A stretch of DNA of 64,000 nt from Natronococcus sp. A-GB7 (GTDB lineage: Archaea; Halobacteriota; Halobacteria; Halobacteriales; Natrialbaceae). Location: the NCBI RefSeq assembly GCF_029688865.1, contig NZ_JARUKV010000019.1, positions 37,719 through 101,718 of the forward strand. The letters run 5' to 3'. Below, one piece after another: positions 45,815 through 53,951 of this stretch. The first letter of the stretch is position 1. Each line of letters opens with the position of its first letter. The notes under the pieces are model-generated. The model was not told where the DNA came from. It worked only from the letters and a program-made list of their open reading frames with translations, and made no database searches. A program made the translations under genes and the position numbers.

Positions 45815-47038
45815 ATGGGGGCTGATACCCCGGATCCGTCGGAACCCGCACTCGAGCGGTTGTTCTATCGCTCCGAGAGGGTGCGGCTCGTCTACTGGGG
45901 GGAGTTCTCGGGCGCAAAAGCGGCGGTGTGGCTGACCGGGCTCGCCGCAGTGCTCTCGTTTATCACCGGGCTGTCGAACCTCAGCCAGCCGGAGCCGGCC
46001 TTCGACGGGCCGCTGGCGGCGGCGATTCCCGGCGATCCCGTCTTCCTGCAGTTCACCGGCGTTCTGCTCGCGTTCGTACTCGGAATCCTGGTGTTCGGCC
46101 TCCAGCGTCGGCGTCGAATCGCGTGGTATCTCGCGCTCGCGGTCCTCCCGCTGGCTGCGGTATTGCCCCTGACGACGCTTCAGGCCACGGACGTCCCGCT
46201 CCTGCTCGTGATTCTCCTGGCGCTCCCGCTCTTGCTCGTCAACCGGGCGGCGTTCGACCGGCCGCTCGAACTCACCTCGCTGCAGATCGCCTCGTTGTCC
46301 TCGATCGTCGGCGTCGGGCTGTACGGAACCGCCGGCTCGTACGCGCTCCGGGACCAGTTCGGCGGCCTCGAAACCTGGAGCGACTCCGTCTACTACGTCA
46401 TCGTCACCATCGCGACCGTCGGCTACGGCGACATTACGCCGCTGACGACCGGAGCGAAGTGGTTCTCGCTTTCGGTTATCGTCTTCGGAACCGGCGCGTT
46501 CACCGTGGCGATCGGGGCGCTGATCGTCCCGGCGATCGAGAAGCGAATGGCCGCCGCGTTCGGAACCATGACCCCTACGGAACTCACGCTGCTCGAGGAT
46601 CACGTGCTGGTTCTCGGCTACGACGATATCACGGAACCGCTGCTCGACGAACTCGGTATCGAGGTCGACGTCGTGGTCGTCGCGCCCGATACCGACGAGA
46701 CCGACGAGGTCGACGCCCGGAACGTCACCGTCGTCGCCGGCGATCCGACCCTCGCCGACACGCTCGAGGAGGCCAGGATCGACGACGCCGCCGGCGTGGT
46801 CGTCGCGACCCAGGACGACGCCACAGACGTCCTGACGGTCCTCGCAGCCCGTGAGGCGAACCAGGCGGTCCGCATCGTCGCCGCCGCGAACGACCGGGAG
46901 CACGTCGACAAACTCGAGGCGGTCGGCGCGGACGAGGTGATCAGCCCGATGGAGATCGGCGGCCGACTCCTCGGTCGCTCCGTCCTCGGGCGATCGTCGG
47001 CCGACTCGCTGTTCGAAGACACCGACGGCGGGGGCTGA
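45815..47038 (+). CDS. Potassium channel with RCK/TrkA-N domain, 407 aa
   Basis: Several N-terminal hydrophobic helices precede a two-TM pore with the K+ filter TIATVGYGDITP (about residues 201-212), then a RCK (TrkA-N) Rossmann domain starting HVLVLGYDDITEPLLDEL with NAD-type acidic end of strand 2. It resembles haloarchaeal pore-RCK channels (Kch type, like MthK with extra TMs). It controls K+ flow, central to the salt-in strategy. ATG at 45815. A BCCT gene follows on the same strand 91 nt on. Confidence 0.88.
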   Translation: MGADTPDPSEPALERLFYRSERVRLVYWGEFSGAKAAVWLTGLAAVLSFITGLSNLSQPEPAFDGPLAAAIPGDPVFLQFTGVLLAFVLGILVFGLQRRRRIAWYLALAVLPLAAVLPLTTLQATDVPLLLVILLALPLLLVNRAAFDRPLELTSLQIASLSSIVGVGLYGTAGSYALRDQFGGLETWSDSVYYVIVTIATVGYGDITPLTTGAKWFSLSVIVFGTGAFTVAIGALIVPAIEKRMAAAFGTMTPTELTLLEDHVLVLGYDDITEPLLDELGIEVDVVVVAPDTDETDEVDARNVTVVAGDPTLADTLEEARIDDAAGVVVATQDDATDVLTVLAAREANQAVRIVAAANDREHVDKLEAVGADEVISPMEIGGRLLGRSVLGRSSADSLFEDTDGGG

Positions 47039-47129
47039 GGGTGTCTCCGACCGTCGACGGTGATGTTCGAACGCTCCGTCGGGACCGCAGAGCGGAAGGA
47101 CTAACGAGGAGTGCGTGCGATACGTTGGC

Positions 47130-48986
47130 ATGGGCCTTCAGGGGGTCGGGCCGATCGAACGGATGCTCCGGACGCTGCTGGGACCGCTCTGTCTCCTTTC
47201 GGGGGCCGTTGTCACGGCGGGCTTCTTCTTTCCCGAACTCGTCGTGGAACCGGTCTCCGGGCCAACGTGGCTCGTCCTCTCGCTCGTGTTCTTCGGCTCC
47301 GGACTCGGCTATCTCGCCGTGTTGCCGGCCGAATCCGACGAGGACGCCGACCCGTTCGATCCGGAATCTCTGCTCCTGGTGCGGCGGCTCGGGTTGACCG
47401 ACACCCTCGGGAAGTTCCTCTCGCGGCAGGATCCAATTGCGTTTGGGATCCCGGTCGTCGCGTTCGTTCTCTTCTTTTTTGGGCAGTTGCTGGTGCCAGC
47501 CGAAACGATCCGTGCCGTCGACGCCGCACAGCGGGCGGTCACGACGTACGGGGGCTGGCTGTTCGCCGCCGTCATGGCGATCGCGGTACTGGTCTCGCTG
47601 TACCTGCTGGTAGGGCCCTGGGGGACGGTGAAACTCGGCGGCCCGGACGCCGAGCCGGCCTACACCTACCCCGTCTACTTCGCGATGTTCTTCACGGCCG
47701 GGATCGCCGCCGGGATCGTCTTCTGGGCCCCGGCCGAGGCGCTGTTTCACTACGAGACGCCGCCGCCCTACTTCGGCGTCGAGCCGCGATCGGAGGCCGC
47801 GGCCGGGGCCGCACTCACCTATACGCTGTTTCACTGGGGGATCTCCGCCTGGAGCGCCTACGTCGCCGTCGGCGTCCCGATCGCCTACTACGTCTACCAG
47901 CGGGGGGCGCCGCTGCGCGTCTCGACGATCCTGGCGCCGTTTCTCGGCGTCGCGAACCTCGATTCGATCTGGTGTCGGCTCGTCGACCTGCTCGCGGTGT
48001 TCGCGACGATCGGGGGGATCGCCACCTCGATCGCGCTCGTCGGGGACCAGTTCCTCGCGGGGATCGAATTCCAGTGGGGCGTCGCGTCCGACACCGTCGG
48101 CTCGGTACTGTTCGTCGCCGGCCTGACGTTCGTCTTCGTCGTCTCGGCACAGAGCGGCGTCCACCGTGGAATCAGGCGGATCGCCGCCGTCACCCTCGTC
48201 CTGTTCGGGCTGTTCGCGGTGCTGTTCGTCGCCGTCGCCCCGCGAACGGCCGTCCTCGAGTACTCCTCGCGGGCGATCGGGAGCTCCGCGGTCCACGCGA
48301 TCCCGATGAGCGTCTACCTGGGGAACGGCCCGATCGCCAGCGCGTGGGTGGCCGACTGGACGATCTGGAACTGGGCGTGGTGGTTCTCCTGGGCGCCGTT
48401 CGCGGGCCTCTTTCTGGCCGCGCTCTCCCGCGGGCGACGGATCCGAACGGTCGTCCTGACGGGCGTGATCGCGCCCTCCCTGGCGACGATGGCCTGGTTT
48501 CTCCTCTTGGGGTCGACCTCGCTGCACCTCCAGCAGACGGGCACTGTGGACGTCCTCGGCGCGATCGGCGCCGCGGGGGGTTCCGAGGCCGTCGCCGGCT
48601 TCCCGGTCCTCGAGAGCCTCCCGATCGGTCAGCTCCTCGTGTTTGGCTTCCTGGCGCTGATCGTCGTCTTCATGACCAGCTCCGCGGACACCTCGACGCT
48701 CGCCGTCGCGGTGCTGGCGACGAAACGGGAGTTCGCTCCGACGACCGGGGCGATCGTCTTCTGGGGAATCATCCAGGGACTCGTCGCCGTCTCTGTCCTC
48801 GTCACCGACAGCGCCGAGGTGTTGCAGGCGACGGCCGTGCTGACCGGCGCCCCGTTCGCCCTGCTCGTTCTGGTCTCGCTCGTCGGGCTCGTCGCGGCGT
48901 TCCGCCGGCACGAACGCGGTCGGCAGTCGATCGTCGGCGCCGCGCGGGCGAAACTCGCCGGGGATACCGAGGACGAGGGCGGCTGA
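47130..48986 (+). CDS. BCCT family transporter, divergent second copy, 618 aa
   Basis: BCCT fold with twelve hydrophobic helices plus additional N-terminal hydrophobic stretches before the first canonical helix. The substrate box WAWWFSWAPFAGLFLAALSR is intact, but the GMGIG sodium motif of the first copy reads TAGIAAGIVFWAPAEALFHY here. That suggests altered ion coupling or substrate. I chose ATG 47130; GTG 47115 is also possible. It shares only moderate similarity with the BCCT at 42320, so it is not a recent duplicate. Confidence 0.88.
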   Translation: MGLQGVGPIERMLRTLLGPLCLLSGAVVTAGFFFPELVVEPVSGPTWLVLSLVFFGSGLGYLAVLPAESDEDADPFDPESLLLVRRLGLTDTLGKFLSRQDPIAFGIPVVAFVLFFFGQLLVPAETIRAVDAAQRAVTTYGGWLFAAVMAIAVLVSLYLLVGPWGTVKLGGPDAEPAYTYPVYFAMFFTAGIAAGIVFWAPAEALFHYETPPPYFGVEPRSEAAAGAALTYTLFHWGISAWSAYVAVGVPIAYYVYQRGAPLRVSTILAPFLGVANLDSIWCRLVDLLAVFATIGGIATSIALVGDQFLAGIEFQWGVASDTVGSVLFVAGLTFVFVVSAQSGVHRGIRRIAAVTLVLFGLFAVLFVAVAPRTAVLEYSSRAIGSSAVHAIPMSVYLGNGPIASAWVADWTIWNWAWWFSWAPFAGLFLAALSRGRRIRTVVLTGVIAPSLATMAWFLLLGSTSLHLQQTGTVDVLGAIGAAGGSEAVAGFPVLESLPIGQLLVFGFLALIVVFMTSSADTSTLAVAVLATKREFAPTTGAIVFWGIIQGLVAVSVLVTDSAEVLQATAVLTGAPFALLVLVSLVGLVAAFRRHERGRQSIVGAARAKLAGDTEDEGG

Positions 48987-49054
48987 AACGTGCGGACTCG
49001 TCAGTCCGTCGGGCGACGGGCCGAAAAAACAGCCGAACGGGCGGTCGGCAGTCG

Positions 49055-51190
49055 TCAGTCGTCGGCCGGGGCCTCCGAGTCGGCCGGCTCGATACCGACC
49101 TCGATCTCGGCTGCGGCGGCCTTGTACTCGGGGATCTTCGCACGCTCGTCCAAGACGTCGTTGGTGAGCTTGTTCGCCGAGGCAGCCGCGAAGTGCGGCG
49201 TCGTCCACACCGAGCCCTCTTTGATTGCCTCCGTGACCTGGGCCTCGACGGTGATCTCACCCCGGCGGGATTTGAGACGGACCTGCTGGCCGTCCTCGAT
49301 CCCGTAGCGCTCGGCGTCGTTGGGGTGGACGTCGACGAAGTTCTCGGGCGTCTGGCGGTTCAGCGTCGGCGACCGACGGCTCATCGTCCCTGTGTTGTAG
49401 TGTTCCTCGAGCCGGGCGGTCGTCAGGATCAGCGGGTACTCCTCGTCGGGGGTCTCCTTGGGCGGCTGGTGGGTGACGCCCTCGATCCGCCCAAGGCCGT
49501 TGTCGGTGTCGAAGCTGTCCTCGTAGAGGAACCGGTCGCCCTCGTCGCCGAGCTCGTAACAGGGCCACTGCACCCCCTCCTCGCCGAGGATGTCGTAGGT
49601 CATCCCGTAGTAGCTCGGACAGACCTGCCGGAGCTCCTCGAAGACGGCCTCCTCGTCCTCGAAGCGGAACTCGTCCTCGCTGAACAGCCGGCTGCCGACC
49701 TCCATGAGGATCTCGAGGTCGTGTTTCGTGTTCTCGTGAACCTTATCGACGCCACGCATCCGCTGGACCCGGCGGTCGGTGTTGGTGACGGTGCCGCCGC
49801 GCTCGGCCCAGGTCGTCGCCGGGAGGACGACGTCGGCGTACTGAGCCGTCTCGGTCATGAAGATGTCCTGTGCGACCATGAACTCCAGATCCTGGATGCG
49901 TTCGATGACCCGGTTGGCGTCGGGTTCGCTCACGACTGGGTTCTCGCCCATCACGTACAGCCCCTTCACCGAGTTGCCGAACTCGTGGGAGAGCTCGACG
50001 TTCGTCAGTCCGGGCTCGTCGGGCACCTCGAACCCCCACTCCTCCTCGACGGACTGGCGGGCCTCGTCGTCGTCGACCAGCTGGTAGCCCGGCAGGACGT
50101 TCGGCATCGCGCCGACGTCGCAGGTCCCCTGGACGTTGTTCTGGCCGCGAAGCGGGTTGACGCCCGTTCCCGGCTTGCCGAGGTTGCCCGTGATCAGCGC
50201 GAGGTTGATCTCGTTCTGGACGTTGTCGACCCCGCAGGTGTGCTGGCTCATCCCCATCCCGGTGAAGATGGCCGCGTTGTTCGCCATCGCGTACTTCTCG
50301 GCGGCCAGCTCGATATCCTCGAGCGGGACGCCACACTGCTCGGCGGCCTCCTCCTTGTCGAACTCCTCGAGGGTCTCTTTGAGGTGGTCGAACCCCTCCG
50401 TTCGCTCCTCGATGAACTCCTCGTCGATCCAGCCCGCCTCGGGGTCTTCCTCGTGGTTCTCGAGGATCGTCTTGATGACGATGTTCAGCAGCGGGATGTC
50501 GGTTCCCGGCTCGAGCTGGAGATGCTGGTGGCGATCGGTGTCGTCGATCTGGAACGACTTCGTCGTCTTGTTGGCGTGGGGGTCGACCTGGATCACCGTC
50601 GCGCCCTCGAGGACGGCCTGGCGGAAGTACTGGCTGTTGGCGATGGGGTGTTGCTCGCCGGGGTTTGCCCCCTGGATCCAGAAGATGTCGGCCGACTCCT
50701 CCAGGTCGGCCATACTGTTCGTCATCGCGCCGGCACCGAGACTCGTCCGCAGCGCCCACACCGTCGAGGCGTGACACATCCGCGTGCAGTTGTCGACGTT
50801 GTTGGTGCCGTACCGTCGGGCGAGTTTCTGGAGGAGGTAGTTCTCCTCGTTCATCGTCTTCGAGGAGCCGAAAAAGCCCATCGCGTCGGGCTCGTACTCC
50901 TCGCTGATCCGCTCGAGCTCGTCGACGATGCGGTCGTAGGCCTCCTCCCACGTAGCCTCGCGGAACTCGCCGTCCTCCTTGATCAGCGGCTCGGTGAGTC
51001 GGTCTTCGTGGTCGACGACCTCCGTCGCCGCGCCACCCTTGATGCAGATCCGTCCCTCGTTGACCGGGGCGTCGCCCCAGGGCATGAACTGTACGTCGCC
51101 GGGCTCCTCGCCCTGGTTGACCTGGATACCGCAACCGACGCCGCAGTACGGACAGATCGTCTTGACGGGCTCGGATTCCTCAGTCGCCAT
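49055..51190 (-). CDS. fdhA: Formate dehydrogenase, molybdopterin catalytic subunit, 711 aa
   Basis: Oxidises formate to CO2. The N-terminal [4Fe-4S] site is CPYCGVGCG with the fourth Cys in GRICIKGG; the active site reads DNCTRMCHASTVWAL, a Cys-type enzyme where others have selenocysteine. The molybdopterin-binding domains follow, ending with a C-terminal MopB-binding block (EEHYNTGTMSRRSPTLNRQ). Electron-transfer subunits FdhB and FdhC are not adjacent. I chose the ATG at 51190. It lies beside formate-THF ligase, so formate made from 10-formyl-THF can be oxidised here. Confidence 0.9.
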   Translation of the reverse strand: MATEESEPVKTICPYCGVGCGIQVNQGEEPGDVQFMPWGDAPVNEGRICIKGGAATEVVDHEDRLTEPLIKEDGEFREATWEEAYDRIVDELERISEEYEPDAMGFFGSSKTMNEENYLLQKLARRYGTNNVDNCTRMCHASTVWALRTSLGAGAMTNSMADLEESADIFWIQGANPGEQHPIANSQYFRQAVLEGATVIQVDPHANKTTKSFQIDDTDRHQHLQLEPGTDIPLLNIVIKTILENHEEDPEAGWIDEEFIEERTEGFDHLKETLEEFDKEEAAEQCGVPLEDIELAAEKYAMANNAAIFTGMGMSQHTCGVDNVQNEINLALITGNLGKPGTGVNPLRGQNNVQGTCDVGAMPNVLPGYQLVDDDEARQSVEEEWGFEVPDEPGLTNVELSHEFGNSVKGLYVMGENPVVSEPDANRVIERIQDLEFMVAQDIFMTETAQYADVVLPATTWAERGGTVTNTDRRVQRMRGVDKVHENTKHDLEILMEVGSRLFSEDEFRFEDEEAVFEELRQVCPSYYGMTYDILGEEGVQWPCYELGDEGDRFLYEDSFDTDNGLGRIEGVTHQPPKETPDEEYPLILTTARLEEHYNTGTMSRRSPTLNRQTPENFVDVHPNDAERYGIEDGQQVRLKSRRGEITVEAQVTEAIKEGSVWTTPHFAAASANKLTNDVLDERAKIPEYKAAAAEIEVGIEPADSEAPADD

Positions 51191-51344
51191 CGGAATCACC
51201 TGTGCGGGAGCCACTCGCGACTGTGTGGAAGCTACTCATGATCTAGTGTACCGTTTCCCTCGACGAGGTATGAAAGTTTCTCCCTCTCGCTGCGAGCACC
51301 GCGAGGGAAACGTTCACACTGTCGGCCGAACAACCGGACCGACG

Positions 51345-51917
51345 ATGGCTCTCTCTCCGGAGACGGTCACAGCCCTCGCTGACGAGTACCCCGACGAACA
51401 GCCGCTCGCGGCCGTCGAGGACGAACACCGCGAGCTGTTGCCCGCGACCCTCGCCGAGGGCTCCTACGGCTGGCGCGACGTCGAGTGGATCGTCCAGTGG
51501 TACTTCCGGCGCTTCCTCGGTCGGTACCCCGACGCGAAGCGGCGGGCCGCCGAGGAGCGCTTCGACGACAACGAGTACGAGGACCTCGAGACCGCGATCG
51601 AGGGCGCCCTCGAGGCCGAGACGGCGCGCGCGAAACTCGAGTCGCTGACGGAACTCGAAGGCGTCGACGTCCCGATCGGAACGGCGTTCCTGCAGTTCCT
51701 CGAGCCCGACCGGTATCTGGCGATGAGCGCCCGCGAGTGGGACGTGTTGCGCGAGCAGGGGGAGCTCGAGGAACCGTACCCCGAGTCGCCCGATAGTGGG
51801 GATTACGAGCGCTACCTCGAGCGCTGTCGGACGATCGCCGACCGCTGTGACTGCGAGCTCTGGGACTGCTACCGCGCGCTGTGGCTGCTCGGCCATCGGT
51901 CCGAAACGGGGACGTAA
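51345..51917 (+). CDS. Conserved-looking protein of unknown function, 190 aa
   Basis: Soluble, acidic, mostly helical. The middle block LTELEGVDVPIGTAFLQFLE resembles the helix-hairpin region of HhH-GPD DNA glycosylase-like proteins (L..L.GV....A...L), but no catalytic Lys/Asp motif is visible, so this is only a hint. N-terminal MALSPETVTALADEYPDEQP and the block WIVQWYFRRFLGRYPD are distinctive. Start ATG 51345. It is convergent on fhs, ending 5 nt away. Confidence 0.7.
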   Translation: MALSPETVTALADEYPDEQPLAAVEDEHRELLPATLAEGSYGWRDVEWIVQWYFRRFLGRYPDAKRRAAEERFDDNEYEDLETAIEGALEAETARAKLESLTELEGVDVPIGTAFLQFLEPDRYLAMSAREWDVLREQGELEEPYPESPDSGDYERYLERCRTIADRCDCELWDCYRALWLLGHRSETGT

Positions 51918-51922
51918 GTGGG

Positions 51923-53638
51923 TCAGAAGAGGCCGTCGATGCTCCCGCCGGGATGCAGCTCCATGTTCGCGGCCGCCGGCTCCTCGGGGAGGCCGGGCAG
52001 GGTGAGCACGTCCGCGGTCAACACGACGAGAAAGCCCGCGCCCGCGGAGGGGTAGATCTTGTTGACCTCGAGGGTCCAGTCCTCGGGAACGCCCTTGCGG
52101 CTGGCGTCGTCGCTCAGCGAGTGGAACGTCTTCGAGATACAGATCGGAACGTCGTCGAACCCGTGCTCGGTGAGCCGTTCGATGTCGCTCTCGGCGTCGC
52201 TGTGGTACTCGACGCCGTCGGCGCCGTAGATCTCGGTCGCGACGGTCTCGATCTTCTCCTCGATCGACGCGTCGAGGTCGTACAGCGGCTCGAACGACGA
52301 CTCGGTTTCGGCCGCGTCGACGAGGTTCTCGGCGAGGTCGACGCCGCCCTCGCCGCCGTCGCTGAACACCGTCGACTCCGCCGCCCGCACCTCGAGGTCC
52401 TCTCGGCAGTGGTCGAGGACCGCCTCGACCTCCGCGTCGGCGTCGTCGGGGAATCGGTTGAGCGCGACGACGACGGGGACGCCGAACTTCCGGAGGTTCG
52501 CGACGTGTTTGTCGAGGTTCTCGAGCCCACGCTCGACGGCCTCGACGTTCTCGTCTTCCAACTCGTCGAGGTTCGGCGGCCACATGTTCTGGCCGTGGTA
52601 CTTCAGCGCCCGGACCGACGCCACGAGCGTGACGGCGTCGGGCTCCATCTCGCCGAACCGACAGACGATGTTCATGAACTTCTCGGCGCCCAGATCGGAG
52701 CCGAAGCCGGCCTCGGTGACGAGGTACTCCGAGAGGTAGGAGGCGACCTCGTCGGCGATCAGGGAGTTGGTGCCGTGGGCGATGTTCGCGAACGGACCGC
52801 CGTGAACGAACGCGGGCGTCCCTTCGATGGTCTGGACGACGTTCGGCTTGAGCGCGTCCTTCAGCAGGATGGCGGCGGAATCGGTCGCGCCGATGTCGTC
52901 GACCGTGATCGGCTCACCCGCCTCGTCGTAGGCGACGATGATCCGGCCGATTCGAGCCTTGAGATCCTCGATACCGTCTGCGAGACAGAGCACGGCCATC
53001 ATCTCGGAGGCCGCCGTGAGGATGAACCCGTCCTCGCGGGGGACCCCGGTAACCTCACCGCCCAGGCCGATCACGGTCTCCCGAAGGACCCGATCGTTCA
53101 TGTCGATCGCGCGCGGCCAGTTGACCCAGTTGACCGCGATATCGAGCTCGTTGCCCTGCTTGATGTGGTTGTCGAGCATCGTCGAGATCAGGTTGTGCGC
53201 CGACGTGAGCGCGTGCAGATCGCCCGTGAAGTGGAGGTTGATGTCCTCCATCGGAAGAACCTGGGAGTACCCCCCGCCCGCGGCGCCACCCTTCACGCCG
53301 AAGACCGGCCCCAGCGACGGCTCCCGGATCGCGATCAGCGCCTCCCGACCGATCCGGTTGAACGCCTGGCCGAGCCCGACCGTCGTTACCGTCTTCCCCT
53401 CGCCCAGCGGCGTCGGCGTCATTCCGGTGACGAGGATCAGCTTCCCGTCGTCGGACTCCTCAGCCCGGAGCCGCTCGATCGCCTCGAGCGAGACTTTCGC
53501 CTTGTAGTCGCCGATCGGCTCGAGGTCGTCGTCCGCGAGCCCGAACGGCCCGACGACGTCGGTAATTGGGCGCTTCTCGGCGTCCTGTGCGATTTCGTAG
53601 TCGGTCGGGATCCCCCCGTCCTGGTTCGAATCCGTCAT
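51923..53638 (-). CDS. fhs: Formate-tetrahydrofolate ligase, 571 aa
   Basis: Joins formate and THF using ATP, or in reverse makes ATP from 10-formyl-THF. Full-length. The P-loop block TPTPLGEGKTVTTVGLGQA, the REPSLGPVFGVKGGAAGGGY segment and HFTGDLHALTSAHNL are all typical, as is the C-terminal INLPGxPxxP counterpart LTLPGLPEEPAA. In archaea it is not universal. Here it neighbours formate dehydrogenase on one side and dimethylglycine dehydrogenase on the other, so in this cluster the reverse, ATP-yielding direction is likely. ATG at 53638. Confidence 0.95.
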   Translation of the reverse strand: MTDSNQDGGIPTDYEIAQDAEKRPITDVVGPFGLADDDLEPIGDYKAKVSLEAIERLRAEESDDGKLILVTGMTPTPLGEGKTVTTVGLGQAFNRIGREALIAIREPSLGPVFGVKGGAAGGGYSQVLPMEDINLHFTGDLHALTSAHNLISTMLDNHIKQGNELDIAVNWVNWPRAIDMNDRVLRETVIGLGGEVTGVPREDGFILTAASEMMAVLCLADGIEDLKARIGRIIVAYDEAGEPITVDDIGATDSAAILLKDALKPNVVQTIEGTPAFVHGGPFANIAHGTNSLIADEVASYLSEYLVTEAGFGSDLGAEKFMNIVCRFGEMEPDAVTLVASVRALKYHGQNMWPPNLDELEDENVEAVERGLENLDKHVANLRKFGVPVVVALNRFPDDADAEVEAVLDHCREDLEVRAAESTVFSDGGEGGVDLAENLVDAAETESSFEPLYDLDASIEEKIETVATEIYGADGVEYHSDAESDIERLTEHGFDDVPICISKTFHSLSDDASRKGVPEDWTLEVNKIYPSAGAGFLVVLTADVLTLPGLPEEPAAANMELHPGGSIDGLF

Positions 53639-53824
53639 CTAGAATACGTTTTCCAGAATCCGTGATAAGTGTTAGCTCATGTGTCGTGTTCCAAATACGA
53701 CGAGGTTGCGACTCGAATCGCGTTCGGTCGACGTCTCGGATCGGCCGCGGGTATTACTTTATCAGGGGGGTCTCGCCCGAACCAGTTCGTCCCGATTCAG
53801 GCGTGCTCACCGTCTACTGCGGAA

Positions 53825-53832
53825 ATTTAATA
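53825..53832 (+). promoter_or_regulatory. TATA box of the DMGDH-ETF operon
   Basis: ATTTAATA, 40 nt upstream of the ATG at 53868 and 120 nt upstream of the flavoprotein gene. The expected transcription start near 53856 places the 27-codon leader ORF first on the mRNA. Confidence 0.5.
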
Positions 53833-53867
53833 TCCTGGATGCCGTTGCTACGAAACTGGAACGTAGT

Positions 53868-53951
53868 ATGAGAGTTACCAACAGACACGGTTCGGGCAGT
53901 CGGCACTCACACGGAGCACGGACGGATCTCGAGCGGGGCGATCTCGGATGA
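53868..53951 (+). CDS. Putative 27-aa leader ORF coupled to the flavoprotein gene
   Basis: ATG 53868; first residues MRVTNRHGSGSRHSHGARTD; its stop TGA overlaps the ATG of the next gene as ATGA (53948-53951), the coupling seen in many operons of this window. It is rich in Arg, His and Ser. It could be a leader peptide that controls translation, or the overlap is chance. Confidence 0.4.
   Translation: MRVTNRHGSGSRHSHGARTDLERGDLG

Noticed and set aside
53870..53883. AGTTACCAA shared with the right arm of the BCCT palindrome
   Set aside because: Nine bases without the partner arm are expected by chance in a window this long, and they lie inside a leader ORF.
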